Part shown: piece by piece, positions 7,459 through 14,721 of the stretch | Position numbering within the stretch: position 1 is the first letter of the stretch | Layout: the number at the start of each line of letters is the position of its first letter | DNA from: WHSV01 sp050694055 | GTDB taxonomy: Bacteria > Actinomycetota > CADDZG01 > WHSQ01 | Assembly: GCA_050694055.1 (NCBI GenBank) | Contig: JBOGWX010000070.1 | Span: 1-41,787 of the forward strand | Reading direction: 5' to 3' | Length of the DNA: 41,787 nucleotides | Notes under the pieces: generated by a model | Databases searched by the model: none | What the model saw: the letters and a program-made list of their open reading frames with translations, nothing else | What the model was told of the DNA's origin: nothing | Translations under genes and position numbers: made by a program

Positions 7459-8148
7459 TCAGGGCGCCGGGAGGACCCACAGGTTGTTCTGAAGGTTATG
7501 GCCGAGCGCAACCTTGCCGTCGGCGACCTGCAGAGTGCGAGTCCCGTCGGGACCGACGTCGACGACCGTTATCTCGGCCCCCGGCATGAGCTGCTGGCGT
7601 TCGAGGTAGAGCATGACGTCGTGGTCGAGTTCGATGTCCTCGAGCAGTCGTCGCAGGGTTCCCCGGTCACCTGCCTGCATCTGGGTCACGGGCTTGAGCT
7701 CACTCCACGGAATCGACCCCTCGGTGCCGGGGATGGGGTTGCCGTGCGGACAGGTTGGCTCGCCATCGAGCTTGGCGAGGATCGACTGCTCGACCTCGGC
7801 CGTCATGACCTTCTCCCAGTCCTCGGCCTGCTCGTGACACTGGTGCCACGGGATCCCGAGAATGTCGACCAGCATCCGTTCGGCCAGGCGGTGGCGCCTC
7901 ACCAGCGTGGATGCCACCAGCCGGCCCTCGTCCGTCAGCACCAGATCGCGGGTGCCCTCGACGCGCACGTACCCCTCCGCGATGAGGCGCTTGATCCCCT
8001 CCGAGACCGTAGCCGGGGCGAGGCCGAGGCGCTCCCCGATGCGGGCCTGGACGATGCGCCGGCCCTCCTCCTCGAGCTCGTAGACGGCCTCGAGGTACTC
8101 CTTGGAGGCGGGGTTCAGAGCGCGAAGATCGGGCGAGGGTGCATTCAT
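7459..8148 (-). CDS. DtxR-family metal-dependent transcriptional repressor (IdeR/MntR/SirR-like)
   Basis: A 229-residue protein with the three-part IdeR layout: winged helix-turn-helix (about 30-80), dimerisation/metal domain (RRHRLAERMLVDILGIPW, about 84-101) and a C-terminal FeoA/SH3-like domain (about 150-229). Aligned with M. tuberculosis IdeR at a constant offset of seven, the ancillary-site ligands are kept (His86, Glu90, His105). The primary-site residues differ: Met10 is Glu17, Cys102 is Glu109, Glu105 is Glu112 and His106 is Lys113. Acidic residues at the first two positions recall Mn-type MntR/SirR. It probably controls the iron operon through the box at 497-515. It is divergent from polA with overlapping promoters and a likely leaderless ATG. 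Confidence 0.9.
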   Translation of the reverse strand: MNAPSPDLRALNPASKEYLEAVYELEEEGRRIVQARIGERLGLAPATVSEGIKRLIAEGYVRVEGTRDLVLTDEGRLVASTLVRRHRLAERMLVDILGIPWHQCHEQAEDWEKVMTAEVEQSILAKLDGEPTCPHGNPIPGTEGSIPWSELKPVTQMQAGDRGTLRRLLEDIELDHDVMLYLERQQLMPGAEITVVDVGPDGTRTLQVADGKVALGHNLQNNLWVLPAP

Positions 8149-8164
8149 TACACGAGTGTAAGCT
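8148..8164. promoter_or_regulatory. Overlapping divergent -10 elements for the DtxR-family gene and polA
   Basis: Minus strand: TACACT (8160-8155), six bases, then the DtxR-family ATG (8148-8146). Plus strand: TAAGCT (8159-8164), seven bases, then the polA ATG (8172). The two hexamers overlap by two bases, and a perfect inverted repeat TTACAC-GA-GTGTAA (8148-8161) covers the site. The two genes would compete for polymerase, and the repeat could be an operator. Confidence 0.55.
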
Positions 8165-8171
8165 CTCGACG

Positions 8172-10886
8172 ATGTCTGCCGCCAATGGTCCCAAGAAACG
8201 AGAGAAGATCCTGCTGCTGGACGGGATGTCGCTCGCGTTTCGGGCCTACTACGCGCTGCCCGAGGACCTGCAGACCTCCGACGGCACCTTCACGAACGCC
8301 GTCTACGGCTTCACCTCGATGCTCATCAAGGTCCTGCAGGACGAGAAGCCCGCCTACATCGCCTGCTGCTTCGATCTCGGCGAGCCGCTGCAGCGCACCG
8401 AGGAGTTCGCCGATTACAAGGCCACCCGGACGGAGGCCCCCTCCACCTTCGGCCCCCAGATCCCCTTGATCCGGGAAGTGTTGAAGGTCATGGCCATTCC
8501 CATCTTCGAGCTGCCGGGCCACGAGGCCGACGACCTGATCGCGTTTCTGGCGCACTACGCGCGGGACGCCGGCCTCGACGTCCGCATCGTCACCGGCGAC
8601 CGCGACTTCTTTCAGTGCGTCAACGACCGCATCCACGTGCTCTACAACCGCCGGGGTATCTCCGACATCGTCGAGATGGATCCGGACGCGGTCGAGAAGC
8701 GCTACGGCGTAGCTCCCAGCCGTTACGTCGACCTGAAGGCGCTCGAAGGCGACACGAGCGACAATCTCCCCGGCGTCCCGGGGGTCGGAACCAAGACCGC
8801 GGCGAAGCTGGTGCAGCGCTACGGAAGCGCCGAGGAGGCCGTCGCCCACGCGGAGGAGCAGACGCCGAAGCTCGCTCAGAATCTCGCAGCCCACGGGGAA
8901 CAGGTCGCCCTCAACAAGAAGTTGTCGACCCTCGCCGAAGTGCCCGTCGAGGGCGTCGATCTGGACGACATGCGAATGGGCGGCTGGGATCGAGAGGCGC
9001 TGACCGAACTGTTCAACTCGCTCGAGTTTCGTAGTCTTCTCGAGCGGTTGCTGGCGGACTTTCCCGAGGCCGCAGAGGGCGAGGGCGAGGCGTTCGAGCT
9101 CGAGCTCCGCATCATTGCGAGCGAGCCCGAGCTCGAGGAGCTGGCCCGGGAGCTCGACCGGGCCGGTTCCTTGGCGCTCGATCTCGTGCCGACCGCTCCC
9201 CGGCGTGGCCCGCGCTCGCTGGCGTTCTCCTGGGCGGACGGCGCGACCGCTTACGTACCGTTCGGAGCCGAGGGCTTCGAGGCGGGTACCGTCGCGCGCG
9301 TCCTTGGTCCCGTGCTGCGGGATGCCAAGGTCGGCAAGCGCGCGCACGGCGCACGCGGAGTGGTCATCTCGCTCGACGCGTCGGACCTTCATCTCGAAGG
9401 ACTGAGACTCGACACACACATCGCCGCCTACTTGCTCGACCCGGGCGCGAGCGGCTACGCATTGGACGAGGTCGCTCGCAAGTACACCGGCCGCGAGCTC
9501 CAGGCGGTCGAGGGCGTCGAGCGAGAGGAGGCGGACGAGAATCAAGAGGCGTTCGACTTCTCGGAGCCGGTGCTCGAAGCGGAGGCCGAGGATTCGAGTC
9601 TTCGTGCGCTGGCGGTGGCCCAGCTCGCCGCCGCACTCGAGCCCGAGATGCATCGTCTCGGTATGCACGAGCTCTACGAGGACATCGAGCATCCTCTTAT
9701 CGACGTCCTCGCACGCATGGAGAAGTTCGGCGTGAAAATCGATCTCGACTACCTCGATGGTATGGCGACCGACCTCGACAAGCGCATCGGCGAGCTCGAG
9801 GCGGAGTGCTACGAGCTCGCGGGCGAACGCATCAACCTGGGCTCTCCCAAGCAACTGCGTGAGCTGCTCTACGAACGGTTGGGGTTGAAGACGACCCGCC
9901 GGACCAAGAGCGGGCTGTCGACCGACCAGCGCGCGCTGCAACAGCTGGTCGGGAAGCACCCGTTCGTCCAGAAGCTCATCGACTACCGTGAGCTCGCCAA
10001 GCTCAAGAACACCTACATCGACGCGCTGCCTCCGCTCGTCGATCCCAACGACGGTCGGGTCCACACCACCTACGACCAGACCGTTGCGGCGACCGGCAGG
10101 CTGTCTAGCACGAATCCCAACCTTATGAACATTCCTATTCGCTCGGACCTGGGGGCCCAGATACGCCGGGCGTTCGTACCCGAGAGTGGTCACACGATAC
10201 TGTCGGTCGATTACTCGCAGATCGAACTGCGCGTCATGGCCCATCTGAGTGAGGATCCGATTCTCCTCGAGGTGTTCGGCACGGACGAGGACATCCACGA
10301 GGCAACCGCGCTGCGCGTCTTCGACATCGATCCGAGCGCGATCGAGACCAGGCATCGCTCGACGGCCAAGATGATCAACTACGGCCTGGCGTACGGGATG
10401 GGGGCGCCCGGTCTCGCCGATCGTCTGAACATCCCGGTACCCGAGGCGCAGGACATCATGGACACCTACTTCGATCGCTTCGACGGCGTCGCGGCGTTCC
10501 TGGACCAGATCGTCAGGCAGGCCCACGCCGATGGATTCACCACCACGTTGTTCGGGCGCAGGCGCTATCTGCCGGAGCTCGGCAGCGGCAACCCGCGGGT
10601 GCGAGCCATCGGCGAGCGCCAGGCACTCAACGCTCCGATTCAAGGCACCGCGGCGGACATCATGAAGCTTGCCATGATCGGCGTCGACCAGGCTCTGCGC
10701 GAGGAAGGCCTGGCCACGACCATGATCCTGACCGTGCACGACGAACTGGTCTTCGAGGTGCCGGGCGGCGAGGAGAAGGCGGCGAAAGAGCTCGTGGAAC
10801 GGGAGATGACCTCGGTCGCCGACCTGAAAGTGCCACTCAAGGTCGAGGCCTCGTTCGGCCCGAACTGGGCGGACGCCAAGAGCTGA
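8172..10886 (+). CDS. polA: DNA polymerase I
   Basis: A 904-residue Family A polymerase for Okazaki-fragment processing and repair synthesis. Order: 5' nuclease (about 1-290), a degenerate 3'-5' exonuclease region (about 305-490), then polymerase. Motif A is DYSQIELRVMAHL, motif B RSTAKMINYGLAYGM and motif C TVHDELVFEVP. Where proofreading enzymes have DTE, this one reads LDLVPT, so proofreading is probably absent. The O-helix has Tyr737 (codon 10380-10382) where E. coli has Phe762, as reported for the mycobacterial enzyme. ATG 8172 is chosen over an upstream in-frame start at 8139 because TAAGCT lies seven bases upstream and 8139 would fall inside the divergent gene. Confidence 0.97.
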   Translation: MSAANGPKKREKILLLDGMSLAFRAYYALPEDLQTSDGTFTNAVYGFTSMLIKVLQDEKPAYIACCFDLGEPLQRTEEFADYKATRTEAPSTFGPQIPLIREVLKVMAIPIFELPGHEADDLIAFLAHYARDAGLDVRIVTGDRDFFQCVNDRIHVLYNRRGISDIVEMDPDAVEKRYGVAPSRYVDLKALEGDTSDNLPGVPGVGTKTAAKLVQRYGSAEEAVAHAEEQTPKLAQNLAAHGEQVALNKKLSTLAEVPVEGVDLDDMRMGGWDREALTELFNSLEFRSLLERLLADFPEAAEGEGEAFELELRIIASEPELEELARELDRAGSLALDLVPTAPRRGPRSLAFSWADGATAYVPFGAEGFEAGTVARVLGPVLRDAKVGKRAHGARGVVISLDASDLHLEGLRLDTHIAAYLLDPGASGYALDEVARKYTGRELQAVEGVEREEADENQEAFDFSEPVLEAEAEDSSLRALAVAQLAAALEPEMHRLGMHELYEDIEHPLIDVLARMEKFGVKIDLDYLDGMATDLDKRIGELEAECYELAGERINLGSPKQLRELLYERLGLKTTRRTKSGLSTDQRALQQLVGKHPFVQKLIDYRELAKLKNTYIDALPPLVDPNDGRVHTTYDQTVAATGRLSSTNPNLMNIPIRSDLGAQIRRAFVPESGHTILSVDYSQIELRVMAHLSEDPILLEVFGTDEDIHEATALRVFDIDPSAIETRHRSTAKMINYGLAYGMGAPGLADRLNIPVPEAQDIMDTYFDRFDGVAAFLDQIVRQAHADGFTTTLFGRRRYLPELGSGNPRVRAIGERQALNAPIQGTAADIMKLAMIGVDQALREEGLATTMILTVHDELVFEVPGGEEKAAKELVEREMTSVADLKVPLKVEASFGPNWADAKS

Positions 10887-10920
10887 CCGCAGTCACCGCC
10901 TGCCGGCGGGAGGGTGACGA

Positions 10921-11411
10921 ATGGCTGAGACGGGTATCTACCCCGGCGGGCCACGTGAGCGTGAGACGAGCTGGGGCCCCGGGTGCGTACATCGAGCGGG
11001 GGGTTTGGTGTGCAGGAAGCAAAACGTGGGGCCACGTATCGAACGCTCGACGAACAGGAGGGCAAGCTCTCCGCCGCCGAGGAGCGCTTCGAACGCGGAC
11101 GTCGCACGACCGGGTTGTTTCTGGGACCCGTTGCGCTGTTGGTGATGCTCCTGCTCCCGTTCGATCTGGAGCCGGCCCAGCAGACTCTGGCCGCGATCTT
11201 CCTCTTCGTCGTCATCTTCTGGATCACCGAGGCGATTCCGATCCCGGTCACGGCCGTGCTCGGCCTCTGCCTGTGTGTGGCACTCGGTGTTGCCGATGGC
11301 GACACGGTCTTCGCCGCGTTCTCGTCCTCGACCATCTTTCTCTTCATCGGGGGATTCATCATTGCCGAGGCGATGATGGTGCACGGGCTCGACACCGTGG
11401 GGCTCGTCTAG
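10921..11411 (+). pseudogene. Remnant of a DASS/SLC13-type anion:sodium symporter
   Basis: In the frame from 10983 the translation ERGRRTTGLFLGPVALL..., FWITEAIPIPVTAVLGL and IFLFIGGFIIAEAM matches the N-terminal membrane segments of divalent anion:Na+ symporters, normally about 450-500 residues. It ends at a TAG (11409-11411) after about 140 codons, just past HGLD, and no other frame downstream continues the protein. The best ribosome site and start (GGGAGGG 10908-10914, ATG 10921) are in a different frame from the conserved part, suggesting an N-terminal frameshift as well. It lies between polA and rpsA. I read it as a decayed gene. A sequencing error could explain the frameshift but not the missing C-terminal three quarters. 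Confidence 0.65.
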
Positions 11412-11433
11412 TGAGCCACTCCGAGGCACTCTC

Positions 11434-11471
11434 GGACCCTCAGGTGTCGCCTCACGCGCCCCTCAGGGTCC
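11434..11471. terminator. Hairpin upstream of the rpsA promoter
   Basis: GGACCCT (11434-11440) pairs with AGGGTCC (11465-11471), extended by three more pairs past one mismatch, with a loop of about 16 nt. There is no U tract. It would separate the decayed transporter and polA transcripts from rpsA. Confidence 0.4.
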
Positions 11472-11487
11472 CAGAGGGGACGCGCGT

Positions 11488-11517
11488 TTGAGCAGGTCAC
11501 GGCCCAACGCCTATACT
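11488..11517 (+). promoter_or_regulatory. Predicted rpsA promoter
   Basis: TTGAGC (11488-11493) and TATACT (11512-11517) with an 18-nt spacer. Transcription would start near 11524, giving a leader of about 48 nt that contains the AGGAGGA ribosome site (11554-11560). Confidence 0.6.
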
Positions 11518-11571
11518 TTCTGGGCTCTCCTTCTCGGGGGGCAAATCCCTGTTAGGAGGAGATCCACCTAG

Positions 11572-13329
11572 ATGACGCAAGATCAAGACGCAACGCAGGT
11601 GGCTGCCGCGTCTGCCCCCGAAGAGCGGCTCGAAGAGACCATTCCCGACGGCAGCGGCGGGACCATCACCCGCACTGCCCCCTCCACCTCCGGCGAGACC
11701 TTCGCCGGGGGAGAGATCGTGCTCAACGATGTCGGCGACTCACAGGAGGCCCTGATGGCGGCCATCGAGGCCACCATCAAGCCCTTCGATGAGGGCGACA
11801 TCGTCGAGGGAATGGTCGTGAAGATCGACAAGGACGAAACCCTGCTCGACATCGGCTACAAGTCCGAGGGCGTGATCCCGGCACGCGAGCTGTCGATCCG
11901 CAACGATGTCGATCCCGGCGAGGTCGTCACCGTGGGCGACCGCATCGAGGCCCTCGTTCTGCAGAAGGAAGACGCCGACGGGCGCCTCATTCTCTCCAAG
12001 AAGCGCGCCCAGTACGAGCGCGCCTGGGGCAAGATCGAAGAGATCAAGAACCGCGACGGCACCGTCAGCGGACCGGTCATCGAGGTCGTCAAGGGTGGAC
12101 TCATTCTCGACATCGGCCTGCGCGGCTTCCTGCCGGCATCGCTTGTCGAGATGCGCCGGGTTCGGGACCTTCAGCCGTACGTCGGCAAGGAGCTCGAGTG
12201 CCGCATCATCGAACTGGACAAGAACCGCAACAACGTCGTGCTCTCCCGCCGCCGGTTCCTCGAGGAGAGCCAGGCCGAGCAGCGTCAGGAGTTCCTCACC
12301 AGCCTCGCCAAGGGGGAGATTCGCACCGGTACCGTGAGCTCGATCGTCAACTTTGGAGCCTTCGTGGACCTCGGTGGAGTAGACGGGCTGGTCCACGTGT
12401 CCGAGCTGTCGTGGAAGCACGTCGATCACCCGAGCGAGGTGGTCGATGTCGGCCAGGAGGTTCAGGTCGAGGTGCTGGACGTCGATCTCGAGCGCGAGCG
12501 CGTGTCGCTCAGTCTCAAGGCCACCCAGGAAGACCCGTGGCGTCAATTCGCGCGCGCCCACGAGGTCGGCGACGCCATCCAGGGTCGCGTCACCAAGCTC
12601 GTTCCCTTCGGAGCGTTCGTCGAGCTGGACGACGCCATCGAGGGACTCGTGCACATCTCCGAGCTCGCCGAGCATCACGTCGAGAAGCCGGAGGACGAGG
12701 TGCGGGTGCACGATCGCGTTCCGGTGAAGATCATCGACATCGACCTCGACCGCCGTCGTATCAGCCTCAGCCGCAAGCAGGCCGTCGCCGAGGGGGCCGG
12801 CGCGCCGGGAGCGGAGATGGAGCTCGAGCAGGACGAGATCGAGGCCGAGCTCACGGCCGAGAGCGCTTCCGAGGGCGCCGGCGTGCCGACCGAGGACGTC
12901 TCGGAGCGCCCCGAATCGGCCGCGGAGCTCGCCTCGGCCGTCGAGGAAGCCCCCGAGCTCGTCCCGGAATCCATCACCCCCGAGGCGGGAGTCTCGCCCA
13001 CCGACGTGGGCCAGGCCGCCCCGCCCGAGGAGCGCGAGGAGGCAGAGCAGACGAACCTGATGGCGCCGGACCACTCGCCCGAGGGTCGAGAGGGGCTCAC
13101 CGCCGCGGAGGGCGACAAGCCCAACCTGGAGACCAGGATCATGCAAGAGGACTCCGACAACGAGCCCGGCGGCGCGGTAGAGGAGCTCGCCGCGGACGAG
13201 GAGCCGGCCCCGGTTGCGGAGGCGGCCGAGACCTCGAGCGAGAGCCTCGAGCCCTCCGAGGGCGGCGACGAGGAGTCGATCGAGTCGATCGTCGAAGACC
13301 TCAAGCGCGAGCGCGGCCAGAACCAGTAG
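11572..13329 (+). CDS. rpsA: 30S ribosomal protein S1
   Basis: A 585-residue S1 protein that brings mRNA to the ribosome. Four S1 OB-fold repeats are visible at about 75-144, 161-228, 249-317 and 334-402. Repeats 3 and 4 have the canonical FGAFV and GLVH(V/I)SEL signatures. Four repeats are usual for Actinomycetota. The N-terminus carries an acidic, Ser/Thr-rich extension of about 70 residues. The C-terminus carries a strongly acidic, low-complexity tail of about 180 residues ending in a short helix-like segment (SIESIVEDLKRER). Both are longer than in many homologues. The start has an AGGAGGA ribosome site. coaE follows six bases after the stop. Confidence 0.97.
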   Translation: MTQDQDATQVAAASAPEERLEETIPDGSGGTITRTAPSTSGETFAGGEIVLNDVGDSQEALMAAIEATIKPFDEGDIVEGMVVKIDKDETLLDIGYKSEGVIPARELSIRNDVDPGEVVTVGDRIEALVLQKEDADGRLILSKKRAQYERAWGKIEEIKNRDGTVSGPVIEVVKGGLILDIGLRGFLPASLVEMRRVRDLQPYVGKELECRIIELDKNRNNVVLSRRRFLEESQAEQRQEFLTSLAKGEIRTGTVSSIVNFGAFVDLGGVDGLVHVSELSWKHVDHPSEVVDVGQEVQVEVLDVDLERERVSLSLKATQEDPWRQFARAHEVGDAIQGRVTKLVPFGAFVELDDAIEGLVHISELAEHHVEKPEDEVRVHDRVPVKIIDIDLDRRRISLSRKQAVAEGAGAPGAEMELEQDEIEAELTAESASEGAGVPTEDVSERPESAAELASAVEEAPELVPESITPEAGVSPTDVGQAAPPEEREEAEQTNLMAPDHSPEGREGLTAAEGDKPNLETRIMQEDSDNEPGGAVEELAADEEPAPVAEAAETSSESLEPSEGGDEESIESIVEDLKRERGQNQ

Positions 13330-13335
13330 AGCGAC

Positions 13336-13950
13336 ATGCTGGTAGTCGGGCTCACGGGAGGCATCGGGTCCGGGAAGACCACGCTCGCCGCTCTGCTGGC
13401 GGAGCGGGGTGCGCAGATAATCGATGCCGACACCATCGGCCGGGCAGCTCTGCGCCCCGACCAGCCGGCGTGGCACTCGGTCGTCAGCCAGTTCGGCGAG
13501 GAGATTCTCCAAGCCGGTTCGCTGGAGATCGACCGTCAACGCCTGGCGTCCATCGTCTTCAACGACACGAACAAGCTCGCGGCACTCAACGCGATCGTGC
13601 ACCCGGTCATCTTCAACGGCATCGCCAACCGGCTCGAGCGTCTCGCACACTCCGGCGAGGTGGTGGTCCTGGACGCCGCGCTCATTGCGGAGCTTCGGCT
13701 GGACGACCAGCTCGATGCCCTGATCGCCGTCGTCGCCGGCAAGGGTGTTCGCAAGGAACGTTTGCAACGCAGCCGCGCCATGGCTCCGGTGGACGTCGAG
13801 GCCCGCATGGCCTCTCAGATGGATCCCCTCGAGGTCGTCACGCGCGCGGATTTCGTGGTGCACAACGACGGTGACTTCGAGGCTCTGGTCGCGGAAGCCG
13901 ACCGGCTGTGGGCGGAGCTGGAGAAGCGACGCCTGGCCAAGCGGTCATGA
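13336..13950 (+). CDS. coaE: Dephospho-CoA kinase
   Basis: A 204-residue P-loop kinase for the last step of coenzyme A synthesis, phosphorylating the ribose 3'-OH of dephospho-CoA. The P-loop GLTGGIGSGKT is at residues 5-15, followed by DADTIGR with the family's catalytic Asp region, HP in NAIVHPVIF, and a lid-like RLQRSRA. Start ATG 13336 lies six bases after rpsA, the same rpsA-coaE pairing known from Mycobacterium. The mycobacterial protein has an extra C-terminal domain that is absent here. Its stop overlaps the ATG of the next gene (ATGA), so a three-gene operon rpsA-coaE-HAD is likely. Confidence 0.93.
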   Translation: MLVVGLTGGIGSGKTTLAALLAERGAQIIDADTIGRAALRPDQPAWHSVVSQFGEEILQAGSLEIDRQRLASIVFNDTNKLAALNAIVHPVIFNGIANRLERLAHSGEVVVLDAALIAELRLDDQLDALIAVVAGKGVRKERLQRSRAMAPVDVEARMASQMDPLEVVTRADFVVHNDGDFEALVAEADRLWAELEKRRLAKRS

Positions 13951-14687
13951 CGTCCGGCTCCGCTGAAGGGCCCGGCCGGGGGGAGGGCATCGAGATCGTC
14001 TTTTTCGATGCCGGAGAGACGCTGCTCGGCCCCCATCCCTCGTTTCATGAGCTCTTCGCGCGGGTGTGCGCAGAGCACGACTACGACGTTCCGCCGGAGC
14101 GCGTGCTCGCAGTACAGGCCGAGCTCGCACCGCATCTGATCGATCTGGCAGAGGACACCGGCGTCGACAATCCGTCGTTCTCACGGGCCGCGTCTCAGAA
14201 GTTCTGGGGTTACCTCTACGCCCGATTCCTGGAGACGCTGGGCATCGTAGACATGGAGCTCGCCGCCGCGCTGCTGAAACGCTTCTCGACGAGCTCGAGC
14301 TACAGGTTGTTCGACGACGCCCTCACGACTCTGCACCGGTTGCACGAGCAGGGCTACCGACTCGGGCTCATCTCCAACTTCGAGCAGTGGCTCGAAGAGC
14401 GGCTGATAGAGCTCGAGGTCGGGCAACTCTTCGACGTCACCGTGATCTCGGGGTTCGTCATGATCGAGAAGCCCGATCGAGCGATCTACGAGCTGGCACT
14501 GGAGCGCGCCGGAGTCGAGCCGAGGCGGGCCGTCCACGTCGGCGATTCCGTGACGATGGACATCGAGCCGGCCGCCGCGGTCGGCATGCAGACCGTGCTG
14601 CTGGACCGCACGGGGCGCTATGCGCGTTCCCCGAGCCTGCGCATCGAGTCGTTGGAGGAATTGCCCCCGCTGGTAGCGAAGCTGTAA
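13947..14687 (+). CDS. HAD-superfamily hydrolase
   Basis: A 246-residue HAD-fold protein. Motif I is FFDAGETLL with nucleophile Asp21; the usual second Asp (DxD) is Gly, as in some HDHD3-like members. Motif II is the Ser of LISNFEQWLEERL, motif III the Lys of IEKPDRAIYELAL, and motif IV HVGDSVTMDI. A helical cap lies between about 40 and 125. It is likely a small-molecule phosphatase or dehalogenase-like enzyme; the substrate cannot be told. The start ATG overlaps the coaE stop (ATGA), so it is co-translated with coaE. The loss of the second motif I Asp, often the general acid/base, leaves activity open. Confidence 0.8.
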   Translation: MTSGSAEGPGRGEGIEIVFFDAGETLLGPHPSFHELFARVCAEHDYDVPPERVLAVQAELAPHLIDLAEDTGVDNPSFSRAASQKFWGYLYARFLETLGIVDMELAAALLKRFSTSSSYRLFDDALTTLHRLHEQGYRLGLISNFEQWLEERLIELEVGQLFDVTVISGFVMIEKPDRAIYELALERAGVEPRRAVHVGDSVTMDIEPAAAVGMQTVLLDRTGRYARSPSLRIESLEELPPLVAKL

Positions 14688-14721
14688 TAGAGCAAAACTA
14701 GGGTCGTACAAGAGGTGGGCC

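Noticed and set aside
8148..10739. 863-codon minus-strand frame opposite polA
   Set aside because: Composition is that of a complementary shadow (Leu, Val, Arg, Gly rich, no motifs). polA is clearly the coding strand.
11740..13874. Long frames in other phases across rpsA and coaE (707 and 558 codons)
   Set aside because: They show no domains and are Arg/Gly/Ser-rich shadows of strongly biased GC-rich genes.
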